A stretch of DNA of 64,000 nt from Sphingomonas sp. J315 (GTDB lineage: Bacteria; Pseudomonadota; Alphaproteobacteria; Sphingomonadales; Sphingomonadaceae), in assembly GCF_024666595.1 (NCBI RefSeq), contig NZ_CP088296.1, forward strand, positions 3,276,501 to 3,340,500. The letters are read 5' to 3'. The notes below the pieces were generated by a model. The model was not told the DNA's origin. It saw only the letters and a list, made by a program, of their open reading frames with translations, and made no database searches. Shown one piece after another: positions 48,588 through 56,724 of this stretch; position 1 is the first letter of the stretch, and every line of letters starts with the position of its first letter. Both the position numbers and the translations under genes were made by a program.

Positions 48588-50056
48588 TGGCGGTGGCCGA
48601 GCGCGCGGGAACCTTGCCGCCGCTCGGCTGGCCGACCCGGTTCGCCTTCATGGCGTGCGCCATGCCGGAGCTGATCAAGAGCTTTGCATGGGACGCCTTC
48701 GTCCTGTTCTTCTACGCACAGGTGGTCGGGCTCGACGGCATGTTGCTGGGTGCCGCGCTGGCGATTATCCTCGTCTTCGATGCGGTGGCCGATCCCTATA
48801 TCGGCGCGTTGTCCGACCGGATGGACCGCGCTCCGCTCGGGCGTCGTCATACGCTGATGGCCGCCGCCGTGGTGCCGTTCGCGGTCGGGATCGCGATGGT
48901 GTTCCGCGTGCCCGCCGGAATGGAGCAATGGCAGATCTTCGCCTGGCTGCTCGGCTTCGGGCTGCTCGCGCGGGTCGGCATCTCGTTCTGGACCGTGCCG
49001 GCCTATGCGATGGGCGGGGAGCTGACGCGCGAGAGCGGGGAGCGCAACATCGTCGCGGTGATGCGCAACATGGGCAATCAGCTCGCGATCCTGACCGTGC
49101 CCTACGCCGCCTTTGCCTGGTTCTTCGTACGCGGCGGCGGGTTCAGCAAGCCGCAGCTCAACCCGGCACCCTATCCCGATTTCGGTCTGTTCATTGCCCT
49201 ATGCGGCGCGGTGCTGATGGTGATCGGCCTGCTCGGCACGCGCGCACGGATGCGGGCGGTGGAGCAGCTCGACCGGAGCGTGGCGAGCGAAGCGCCCGAA
49301 ACGCTGCCGCAGCTGTTCCGGCGGCTGGTCGCGGCGATCCGCACGACCCCCAATGTCGGGCTGTTGCTGCTCGTCGCCTTGCTGGTGCTGTTCACGAACT
49401 CGGTGGTGAACCAGCTGACATTGCACCTCGCCACCTATTTCTGGCAGCTCGACGGCAGCTGGACGCCGCGCCTGCTGATCGCCGGGGTGATCGGGTCGCT
49501 CGTCGCCATGTTCCTTGCGCCCGCCTGGATGAAGCTGGTGGGCACGCGCACGGCGATGATCTCGGGACTCGCAGTATTCTTCATACTGCAGGCGGGGGCG
49601 GTGCTGCTGCCGCTGCTCGGCCTGTCGCCGCTGCCCGCAAGCGCTGCGATCGGGGCGTTCGTGTTCGCGTTCCGCGTGCTCGGCGGCGTCGCCTATGGCC
49701 TTTATGTGGTGCCGTTCAACACCGTCACCTATGACATTGGCGACGAGCATGAGGCGAATACCGGCAAGCCGCAACAGGGGCTGGTCGCCAGCTTCATGTT
49801 CATCGGGCTTCAGGTCGGCAGCGGGCTGGTCGCGCTGTTCGCCGGGTCATTCCTCGGCATCATCGATTTCCCCGTCGGGCTGCCGGTCGACCAGATGCCG
49901 CAGGACAAGGTGCGCGCGCTCGCCTGGTTCGTCACCGCGCTGATCGTGATCGCGGGCGCGGCGATGGCCTGGTTGGTCGGGCGGTTCGACGTGTCGGCGG
50001 AAAAACAGGCCCGCATCCGCGCCCAGCTGGCGCAGACGCGGGCAGGGGGGAGCTAG
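48587..50056 (+). CDS. GPH-type MFS sugar symporter 2
   Basis: A 489-residue, 12-helix transporter of the GPH type: FAWDAFVLFFYAQVVGLDG, DAVADPYIGALSDRMDR, LGRRHTLMAAAVVPFAVGIA and PFNTVTYDIGDEHEANTGKP. It starts on the TGATG overlap with the preceding gene, the last of the 42.5-50 kb operon. Its stop codon overlaps that of the convergent gene (CTAG). A second symporter in one locus suggests uptake of both the glycoside and a freed or modified sugar. Confidence 0.9.
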   Translation: MAVAERAGTLPPLGWPTRFAFMACAMPELIKSFAWDAFVLFFYAQVVGLDGMLLGAALAIILVFDAVADPYIGALSDRMDRAPLGRRHTLMAAAVVPFAVGIAMVFRVPAGMEQWQIFAWLLGFGLLARVGISFWTVPAYAMGGELTRESGERNIVAVMRNMGNQLAILTVPYAAFAWFFVRGGGFSKPQLNPAPYPDFGLFIALCGAVLMVIGLLGTRARMRAVEQLDRSVASEAPETLPQLFRRLVAAIRTTPNVGLLLLVALLVLFTNSVVNQLTLHLATYFWQLDGSWTPRLLIAGVIGSLVAMFLAPAWMKLVGTRTAMISGLAVFFILQAGAVLLPLLGLSPLPASAAIGAFVFAFRVLGGVAYGLYVVPFNTVTYDIGDEHEANTGKPQQGLVASFMFIGLQVGSGLVALFAGSFLGIIDFPVGLPVDQMPQDKVRALAWFVTALIVIAGAAMAWLVGRFDVSAEKQARIRAQLAQTRAGGS

Positions 50057-50590
50057 TCGGCGTCGGCAAATCCTGCACCGGCGCCATAGAAACGGATCGT
50101 CCCGTCGTTGTCGGGAGCGCTCACCCCAACGCAGAGCTGGACCCCGAAGCGCAGCCGCAGCAGCGGATCGAACGGGATCGTCGTCAGTCGCCGCGCCGAT
50201 GCGGGGTAGAATTGACGCCATTGTTCGGGTGGATCGAACGGCACCGCCTCGCTGTCCGGCACGGTCTCCCGCTCGGTCAGCGGAATGCGGTCCATCCCGC
50301 CATGCTGCAGCACCAGCCAATGGATTCGCGCGCCGTCGGCGACTTCCCACATCAGCGAGACCTCGGCGAGCGCTTGCGCCCGCCCGTCGCGCAGCACCGG
50401 GGTGGGGGAGGGGGAAGTGGAACCAAGCGTCCCGCCCGGCACGTAGGCGGAAGCTGGAGAAGAAGCCGCGGTGCCAGCCGAACCCCTCCGACCAGTCCGC
50501 ACCGTCGACCGGCGCGAAGAATTCCGGGCCGCGCTCCTGCGGCACCACCGCAGCGGACGGGAGCCAGATGCGATCGGTGATCACGCCCAT
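50053..50590 (-). CDS. hypothetical protein coupled to redoxin (apparent frameshift)
   Basis: I do not recognise this protein. It starts MGVITDRIWLPSAAVVPQE and continues RGFFSSFRLRAGRDAWFHFP; after a frame break it reads LAEVSLMWEVADGARIHWLV to DNDGTIRFYGAGAGFADAD. The break lies in two G runs at 50404-50414 (one base too many). Repaired length is about 178 residues, mostly beta-strand-like, perhaps a jelly-roll or lectin-type fold. No signal peptide is seen. It overlaps the redoxin gene by ten bases and is part of the unit controlled by the operator at 51214. Confidence 0.7.
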
Positions 50591-51192
50591 GTGGGCGAGT
50601 TCCCCTCAAGCCACTTGATCGAACACCCCGCGCTGGGCCGTTGCGGCTGCGGCGGTGCCTCGCCCCCAAGCAGCGCTGCGGCGGCGCGGCGCATATCCTC
50701 GCCGGTCACCGGCAGGTCGGTGCGCAACGGCGGAAGGCCCGGCACCGGCGGGCGGTTGATCTTCGGGCGGCTGGCATCGAACTGGCCCGCGTAGAACAAC
50801 CGCAGATCGGAATCGAACATGAAGAAGTCCGGCGTGCAGATCGCCTCATAGGCGATCGCGACCTGCTGGTCGGCATCGTAGAGATAGGGGAAGGGGAAGC
50901 CGCGCTCGGCCGCGAAGACCTTCATATGGTCGTAATCATCCTCGGGAAATTCGACGATGTCGTTGGACGAGATTGCGACTACGCCGATGCCCTTCGCCTG
51001 ATATTCCCGGGCGAATGCGACGAAATCGTCGATCAGGTGGAGCACGAACGGGCAATGGTTGCAGATGAAGGCGACGACCAGCCCGTTCGGTCCGGCGACA
51101 TCCTCCAGACGCACCGTCCGCCCCTGGGTATCGGGGAGCGCGAAGGCTGGCGCCGGGGTGCCAATCTCCATCATGCGCGATAGTCTGAGCAT
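50581..51192 (-). CDS. AhpC/TSA-type redoxin
   Basis: A 203-residue thioredoxin-fold protein: MMEIGTPAPAFALPDTQGRT, the active-site motif FICNHCPFVLHLIDDF, GVVAISSNDIVEFPEDDYDH and the cis-Pro loop CTPDFFMFDSDLRLFYAGQF. This CNHCP type is a soluble thiol oxidoreductase of uncertain partner. ATG 51192 is preceded by GGAGAGG at good spacing; later ATGs exist at 51174 and 51171. It is divergent from the GMC/subunit 3 unit, sharing the operator at 51214, so it may counter oxidative stress from sugar oxidation (inference). Confidence 0.9.
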   Translation of the reverse strand: MLRLSRMMEIGTPAPAFALPDTQGRTVRLEDVAGPNGLVVAFICNHCPFVLHLIDDFVAFAREYQAKGIGVVAISSNDIVEFPEDDYDHMKVFAAERGFPFPYLYDADQQVAIAYEAICTPDFFMFDSDLRLFYAGQFDASRPKINRPPVPGLPPLRTDLPVTGEDMRRAAAALLGGEAPPQPQRPSAGCSIKWLEGNSPTWA

Positions 51193-51213
51193 CCGACACC
51201 TCTCCGCTAGAAA

Positions 51214-51229
51214 TAGAATATACATTCTG
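51214..51229. promoter_or_regulatory. type-2 operator, redoxin/GMC gap
   Basis: TAGAATATACATTCTG matches TAGAA-N6-TTCTA with one terminal mismatch. It lies 21 bases before the redoxin start and 50 bases before the subunit 3 start. Confidence 0.72.
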
Positions 51230-51279
51230 ATATCAGCCTGAGTCAGCGTCGGCAAGGACCGGCGAGGAGAGGGCGTTTT

Positions 51280-51900
51280 ATGGGTCAGGCGGGCTGGACA
51301 CGGCGTGAATTCGGCGGGGGCGTGGCGTTGCTCGCGGCGGTGGTGGGGATGCCCGCAGTCGTCGCGACGCTGTCGAAGCAGGATGAAGGCGACGCGCCGA
51401 GCGACCGCCAGCGCGCGATGATCCGCGACATCAGCCAGCTGGTCATTCCGCGCACCGGCACCCCGGGCGCGGGGGAAGTGGGAGTGGGGGACTTCGTGAT
51501 CCTCGCGCTCGCGCACGGCCTCGACAAGAGCCGCGCTCCGGTCGCGGCGGACGCCCTGCCAGCCAGCCTCCACGCCTATCGTCGCAGCGACGGCAGTCTG
51601 CGCCATCTCGACTGGCTGGAGGCCGAACTCGACCGCGCCGCCAATGGCGACTGGATGGGCAAGCCCGTGGCGCGCCGCGCTGCAATCCTTACGCGACTGG
51701 ACGCCGATGCCTATGCCGCGAAGGACCATCCCTGGAAGACGGTGAAGGGATTGATCCTGACCGGCTATTATACCTCGCAAACCGGCGGCGCGCAGGAACT
51801 GCGCTACGAGTTGACCCCCGGGCGGTTCGACCCCGCGGTCGCGGTCAAGCCGGGCGAGCGTGCCTTCTCCAGTGACTGGACCGCGGTGGATTTCGGCTGA
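51280..51900 (+). CDS. gluconate 2-dehydrogenase subunit 3-like protein
   Basis: A 206-residue small subunit for a GMC dehydrogenase. The Tat signal TRREFGGGVALLAAVVGM leads into the family core (DRQRAMIRDISQLVIPRTGT, RRAAILTRLDADAYA, WKTVKGLILTGYYTSQTGG). In FAD-linked sugar dehydrogenases this subunit carries the catalytic subunit through the Tat pathway. The GMC gene starts on its stop (TGATG), so the pair is probably exported together to the periplasm. No cytochrome c subunit gene is present in the window. Confidence 0.93.
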   Translation: MGQAGWTRREFGGGVALLAAVVGMPAVVATLSKQDEGDAPSDRQRAMIRDISQLVIPRTGTPGAGEVGVGDFVILALAHGLDKSRAPVAADALPASLHAYRRSDGSLRHLDWLEAELDRAANGDWMGKPVARRAAILTRLDADAYAAKDHPWKTVKGLILTGYYTSQTGGAQELRYELTPGRFDPAVAVKPGERAFSSDWTAVDFG

Positions 51901-53591
51901 TGGCGGACAATATGCATTTCGACGCGATCGTGGTCGGCTCCGGCATCACCGGCGGCTGGGCGGCCAAGGAACTGACCGAGGCGGGGCTGAAGGTTCTGAT
52001 GCTCGAGCGCGGGCCGATGATCGCGCACCAGACCGGATATGTGAACGAGACCAAGGCGCCATGGGACATGCCGTTTCGCGGGATCGGCGACGCCGAGAAA
52101 TATGCCCGCGACTATCCGGTCCAGCGCGGCAATCGCCATTTCACCGAGTTCACCGAGCCGCATTTCGTCAACGACGCCGACAACCCCTATGCGACCGAGG
52201 ACGGCACCGCGTTCAACTGGTATCGCAGCTATAATCTGGGCGGACGCTCGCTGACCTGGGGGCGGCAGTCCTATCGCTGGTCGGACTATGATTTCGACGC
52301 CAACCGGCGCGATGGCAACGGCACCGACTGGCCGATCCGTTATGCGGACATTGCCCCCTGGTACGACAAGGTCGAGGAGTTCATCGGCGTCTCCGGCGCG
52401 GCGGAGGGGCTGGCCCAGCTGCCCGACGGGCGCTTTCAGCCGCCGATGGCGCTCAACGTGGTCGAACAGGCGGTGCGCGAGAGAATCTCTGCGCGCTGGC
52501 CCGACCGGCGGCTGACGATCGGGCGCACCGCCAATCTGACTCAGGCGAAGGACGGGCGCGGCGAATGCCAGCGCCGATCGATCTGCGCACGCGGCTGTTC
52601 CTATGGCGCCTATTTCTCGACCCAGTCGTCCACGCTGCCCGCTGCGCAAAAGACCGGCAACCTGACCCTGGTCACCGATGCGGTCGTCGAGAAGATCGAC
52701 TATGACGCGGCGACGCGGCGCGTGACCGGCGTGCGCTGGATCGACGGCAAGACCAAGGCGCGTGGGCAGGCGACCGCGCGGATGGTGTTCCTCAATGCCG
52801 GGGCGTTCAACTCGGTCCATCTGCTGCTAAATTCGGCGATCGACGCGATGCCGAACGGCCTCGGCAATTCCAGCGGCGTACTCGGCACGCACATCATGGA
52901 CCATGCCAGCACCCTGTCGGCGATCGCGCTGTTTCCGGGATTCGAGCAATGGACGACCTTCGGCAATCGCCCGACCGGTATCGTCATTCCGCGCTTCCGC
53001 AATCTCGATGCGATCGACGGCGCGGGGCACAGTCGGGGCTTCTCGTTCCAGGGCGGCGCGCTGCAATCGGGCTGGACGCGCGGCAAGCGCGAGGCGGGGA
53101 TTGGTGCTGCGTACAAGGATGCGCTGCAGCCGCCCGGCATGTGGCGGATGGTGCTGGTCGGCTTTGCCGATTGCGTGCCGCGTGCGTCGAACCGCATCAC
53201 GCTCGACGCGAAGCGCACCGATGCCAATAGCTTGCCGATCCTGAAGGTCGAATTCGCGTTCGGCGCGGAGGAACATGCCGCGCTGGCGCAGGCCAAGGCC
53301 GATGCGGCCGACATGCTGACCCATGCCGGCGGCAAGGTCATCATGGGCTTCGACCGACCCAATCCGGGCGGCAGCGCGATCCACGAAATGGGCGGCGCGC
53401 GGATGGGCGCGGACCCGGCGACGTCGGTGCTCAACAAATGGAGCCAGGCGCATGACGTCGCGAACCTGTTCGTCACCGATGGCGCGCAGATGAGCTCATC
53501 CGCCTGCCAGAACCCCTCGCTCACCTATATGGCGCTCACCGCACGCGCGGCGGTGCATGCCGTCGAGCTTTTGAAGGAGGGCGCGCTCTAG
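51900..53591 (+). CDS. GMC-family FAD-dependent sugar dehydrogenase
   Basis: A 563-residue glucose-methanol-choline oxidoreductase. FAD motif DAIVVGSGITGGWAAKEL; NLGGRSLTWGRQSYRW; C-terminal catalytic regions IHEMGGARMGADPATSV and DGAQMSSSACQNPSLTYMAL. A cysteine cluster (GECQRRSICARGCSYGAYFS, about residues 220-239) resembles the iron-sulphur-binding loop of FAD glucose dehydrogenases. It has no signal of its own and likely rides on subunit 3. The context (DUF1080, ThuA, deglycosidase) fits a glucoside 3-dehydrogenase; position 3 specificity is inferred. Its stop overlaps that of the convergent DUF1080 gene. Confidence 0.92.
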   Translation: MADNMHFDAIVVGSGITGGWAAKELTEAGLKVLMLERGPMIAHQTGYVNETKAPWDMPFRGIGDAEKYARDYPVQRGNRHFTEFTEPHFVNDADNPYATEDGTAFNWYRSYNLGGRSLTWGRQSYRWSDYDFDANRRDGNGTDWPIRYADIAPWYDKVEEFIGVSGAAEGLAQLPDGRFQPPMALNVVEQAVRERISARWPDRRLTIGRTANLTQAKDGRGECQRRSICARGCSYGAYFSTQSSTLPAAQKTGNLTLVTDAVVEKIDYDAATRRVTGVRWIDGKTKARGQATARMVFLNAGAFNSVHLLLNSAIDAMPNGLGNSSGVLGTHIMDHASTLSAIALFPGFEQWTTFGNRPTGIVIPRFRNLDAIDGAGHSRGFSFQGGALQSGWTRGKREAGIGAAYKDALQPPGMWRMVLVGFADCVPRASNRITLDAKRTDANSLPILKVEFAFGAEEHAALAQAKADAADMLTHAGGKVIMGFDRPNPGGSAIHEMGGARMGADPATSVLNKWSQAHDVANLFVTDGAQMSSSACQNPSLTYMALTARAAVHAVELLKEGAL

Positions 53592-54427
53592 TAAGAGCCG
53601 TGCTTGCGGATCGCGGCGATGTCGCTCGCCGAGAGTGGGCGGATCGCGATGTCGCTGAACCAGATCTCGGCATGCTCGAATTCGAGCGCGATCCGGCCCC
53701 GCGTCAGCGGCGTGGACGCACCCTGCGCGCCTGGGCCGATCATCTTGAACAGCGTGTTGACGATGCGTCCGTTGACCAGATGCGCGGCCTGATCGCCGAA
53801 TGCGATGAGGTCGAGCGTGTTCCATCCGTCGAGATTGGCGAATGCGCCCGAATGGCGGAACCATTGCCGCGCGATCCCGCCGGCGCGCACCGGCTCAACA
53901 TACTCTTGCGGCATGGACGGGAAGTAGTTGGGCCAGAGCGGCGTACCGCCCAGCAGCGGGCCGTGCAGCGCGCGCGTATCGATCATGATCGCGTCGCCGA
54001 CATCGCCTTCCTCGACCTGAAACTCGACCCCGGGCGGGAAGAGCCGGTCGGTCGCCGGACCCATATGATAGAGGATGCCGCTGTTGCGCCGCTGCAGCTT
54101 GCGCGGGACGAACCGCGCGCTTCCCCAGCGAAAACGCAGCCGCAGATGATAGTCGCCATGTTCCGCCAGCGTCGAGATATGCCCCGGCGCGGTCCCGTCG
54201 CCACGATAGCGCGGGCCGAGAAAGCGGAGCATCCCGCGCTCGATCGCGACTGCGCCGTCACGATCCGTGTCACCCGCGCCCTGCTGGTGAAAGCGCCAGC
54301 CATTAAGCGTCCGGCCATCGAACAGCGGTCGCCATGCCGCATCGCGTGCATTGGCGAGCGCGACCGCAATCCCCGGCGACAGCAGCGCCGCGCCCGCGCC
54401 GACGGTCAGAAGGTCGCGGCGGTTCAC
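53588..54427 (-). CDS. DUF1080 protein, putative 3-keto-glycoside hydrolase
   Basis: A 279-residue concanavalin-like protein of the DUF1080 (3-keto-disaccharide hydrolase) family: WRPLFDGRTLNGWRFHQQG, GDYHLRLRFRWGS, RRNSGILYHMGPATDRLFPP, GVEFQVEEGDVGDAIMID and EHAEIWFSDIAIRPL. A Tat signal (NRRDLLTVGAGAALLSPG) places it in the periplasm with the GMC dehydrogenase. The start is GTG 54427, overlapping the esterase stop (GTGA). Such enzymes split 3-keto-glycosides made by a 3-dehydrogenase, which is the expected partner here. Confidence 0.9.
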   Translation of the reverse strand: MNRRDLLTVGAGAALLSPGIAVALANARDAAWRPLFDGRTLNGWRFHQQGAGDTDRDGAVAIERGMLRFLGPRYRGDGTAPGHISTLAEHGDYHLRLRFRWGSARFVPRKLQRRNSGILYHMGPATDRLFPPGVEFQVEEGDVGDAIMIDTRALHGPLLGGTPLWPNYFPSMPQEYVEPVRAGGIARQWFRHSGAFANLDGWNTLDLIAFGDQAAHLVNGRIVNTLFKMIGPGAQGASTPLTRGRIALEFEHAEIWFSDIAIRPLSASDIAAIRKHGSY

Positions 54428-55347
54428 TTCTCGGCCGCGCGCAGCATCCCGATCGCGCCCAGCCAGCGGTGGAACGTCGCGATCCACCCCGCCGATGCGG
54501 TGCCCTCGCGACCCAGCCCGAAGCCGTGGCCACCATTGGCGAGCAGGTGGAATTCGATCGGCTTGCCCGCCGCGCGATAGCTGTCGAGCAGGGGCAGGCC
54601 GGTCTCTCGGGTGAGCAGGAAATCGTCCGCCGCGATCAGCACGAACATCGGTGGCGCGTTCGCCGGCACGGTCATCGCCGACATGTTGGGATAGATCGGC
54701 GCGACAAAGGCGGGCATCGCCGCGCCGCTATTCTCGACTACCGACCGGGTCAGGAAGCCACCAGCCGAAAAGCCCATGAAGCCGATTCGCTTCGGGTCCA
54801 CGCCATAGCGCGCAGCATTGTCGCGGACATGCGCCAGCGCGGCGAGGCCGTCGGCCAGCGCTTCGGGCGGCGTGTCCTTGGGCGGTGCGAAGCCGACCGT
54901 CTGCCCCGCGATCATCCGATTGAACTTGTCCTCCCACTCCGCATTGTCGCGCGGCGTCGGCAGCACGCGATATTTGAGGACGAAGGCGGCGATGCCGTGG
55001 TTGGCGAGCCAGCGCGCGACCTGCCACCCCTCGGCATCCATTGACAGGCCCAGGAATCCGCCGCCCGGTGCGACGATCACCGCTGCGCCGGTCGATGGAC
55101 CGGCGGGGAGCACCGGGGTCAAGGTCGCGTGCGACACATTGCGCACCCCGATCGACCCGTTCTGCGTCATCCATTGTTCGCGATCCGGCGCGCCCTTGGA
55201 GGCGGTCGGCAGCGGCACCGCGCCCGGCTGGAGCGGTGCCTCGATCACCTCATACCGAAAACGCGGTGGCCCCTGAGCGGCTGCAGACGAAATGGCGAGG
55301 AGTGCCGCGATGGCGCTCAGCAAAGGTCGGATCATGGGATGCCTCAT
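54424..55347 (-). CDS. secreted alpha/beta hydrolase (esterase-like)
   Basis: A 307-residue exported hydrolase: signal peptide (IRPLLSAIAALLAISSAAAQ), oxyanion VIVAPGGGFLGLSMDAEGW, nucleophile elbow GFMGFSAGGFLTRSV, Asp in VLIAADDFLLTRET and His in ANGGHGFGLGR. It resembles acetyl-xylan esterases, so it may deacylate a glycoside. ATG 55347 overlaps the stop of the upstream MFS gene, and its own stop overlaps DUF1080; the three form an operon. Confidence 0.88.
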   Translation of the reverse strand: MRHPMIRPLLSAIAALLAISSAAAQGPPRFRYEVIEAPLQPGAVPLPTASKGAPDREQWMTQNGSIGVRNVSHATLTPVLPAGPSTGAAVIVAPGGGFLGLSMDAEGWQVARWLANHGIAAFVLKYRVLPTPRDNAEWEDKFNRMIAGQTVGFAPPKDTPPEALADGLAALAHVRDNAARYGVDPKRIGFMGFSAGGFLTRSVVENSGAAMPAFVAPIYPNMSAMTVPANAPPMFVLIAADDFLLTRETGLPLLDSYRAAGKPIEFHLLANGGHGFGLGREGTASAGWIATFHRWLGAIGMLRAAEK

Positions 55348-56552
55348 GCAGCTGCGGGTTGAAGCGCCGGGCGACGGTCGATCACCAGCCAGGTGACGAT
55401 TCCGCCGACGATGCCGACAATGCCGGCAATCAGGAACGCGCCCTGCATCGTTCCGACCTGCGCGCGCACCACGCTGACCAGCAGCGGCGAAACGAACTGA
55501 CCGAAGAAGAAGCAGGCGGTCCACACCCCCATACCGCGCCCGCGATGGGCATAGGGCAGCTTGCGCTGCGCCCAGGCGATCAGCGTGACCACGCCCATTC
55601 CCGCGCCGGTCTGCTGCACCATCATGCCGAGGATCATCATCCGCCAGTCGCTGGCGAGGCCGATGATCGCGAGACCGGTGCCGAGCGTGACGAGCAGCGC
55701 GAAGAGCTGGCCGCGCGAGCTGACCTGCCAGCGCCCGAGCAGCCAGAACACGCCCGCGCCGACCAGGATGAACAGGCTGGGCAATGCGGTGATCCGCCCG
55801 ATCTTGCCCGGATCCTTGACCCCCAGTTCCTGCCAGACCAGCCCGCCATTGATGATGAAGACATAATAGAGGACCGACACGAACAGGGTCACGCCGCCGA
55901 TTGTCGCGAACACGCCCCACGGAATCCCGCCATCGGTGGTCTCGCCCTCGACCCGCGCGGGTGCGACCTCACGCTGCGGCTCGTACATGTAGCGCAGCAT
56001 CGCGAGGAATATCGGGAAGGCGAGCAGGTAGAGCAGGAAGATGCCGTTCCAGCGCCAGGCGGTGAGCGCCCCGGCAAAGAAGATCATCACCGACGACAGC
56101 GCGGGACCGACCAACCCCTGCATCGTCAGCCAGTTGCGGCGGCTCCGATCGTTCCAATAGTCGGCGATCAACGTGTTGAGCGTGGTCAGGATCGCCGCTT
56201 CGCTAACGCCCAGCAACAGCCGCGAGGCATAGATGGCGTCGAGCGATTCGAGCAGGAACGGCGCGGAGCCGAACACGCCGTAGAGCAAGGTCGATCCGAG
56301 CAGCAGGCGTCGGCGCCCGAAGCGATCGACCATCAGACCGACGAACAGCGCGGTGATCGCAATGGTCAGACCGGGGGCGGAGACCATCGCCGGCACCTTC
56401 CAGCTGGCGTTCGGATCGGCCCCGAAATGCGCGATCATCGCCGGCACCGCCGGGAACATCGATACGATCGCCATGATCGGCAGGAACCCCGCGATGATGA
56501 CGGTGAACCCCTGAGCCGGGCCTGGCACCCGCGTCGAGCCTGAATCCTGCAA
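55344..56552 (-). CDS. MFS transporter (glycoside locus)
   Basis: A 402-residue, 12-helix MFS transporter (GFTVIIAGFLPIMAIVSMF, GLMVDRFGRRRLLLGSTLLY, ASRLLLGVSEAAILTTLNTL). The RFGRRR loop and general pattern fit metabolite:H+ symporters; I cannot name the substrate. It heads the MFS-esterase-DUF1080 operon, about 105 bases below the type-2 operator at 56657, and may import the cleaved aglycone or sugar. Confidence 0.88.
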   Translation of the reverse strand: MQDSGSTRVPGPAQGFTVIIAGFLPIMAIVSMFPAVPAMIAHFGADPNASWKVPAMVSAPGLTIAITALFVGLMVDRFGRRRLLLGSTLLYGVFGSAPFLLESLDAIYASRLLLGVSEAAILTTLNTLIADYWNDRSRRNWLTMQGLVGPALSSVMIFFAGALTAWRWNGIFLLYLLAFPIFLAMLRYMYEPQREVAPARVEGETTDGGIPWGVFATIGGVTLFVSVLYYVFIINGGLVWQELGVKDPGKIGRITALPSLFILVGAGVFWLLGRWQVSSRGQLFALLVTLGTGLAIIGLASDWRMMILGMMVQQTGAGMGVVTLIAWAQRKLPYAHRGRGMGVWTACFFFGQFVSPLLVSVVRAQVGTMQGAFLIAGIVGIVGGIVTWLVIDRRPALQPAAA

Positions 56553-56656
56553 CGCCTTTACTCCCCTCCGCGCAGCCGCACACCACCGGCGACCGCCTCA
56601 CAATAGCGGTCGTCGATCGCCGCTTCGGCTTGACGCTACGCGAAAGCGGATCATAA

Positions 56657-56672
56657 TAGAAGCATCATTTTA
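56657..56672. promoter_or_regulatory. type-2 operator, divergent MFS genes
   Basis: TAGAAGCATCATTTTA matches TAGAA-N6-TTCTA with one mismatch (TTTTA). It lies between the two divergent MFS genes, 105 and 53 bases from their starts, and marks the right edge of the glycoside regulon. Confidence 0.58.
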
Positions 56673-56724
56673 ATTAGGGCTGGGCAGCAAGTGCGCCGCC
56701 CGGAGTTTTCGGGACGATAGGCGA

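Noticed and set aside
50213..50230. TAGAA near 50213 as a type-2 site
   Set aside because: The right half is CCATT, not TTCTA, and the position is inside a gene.
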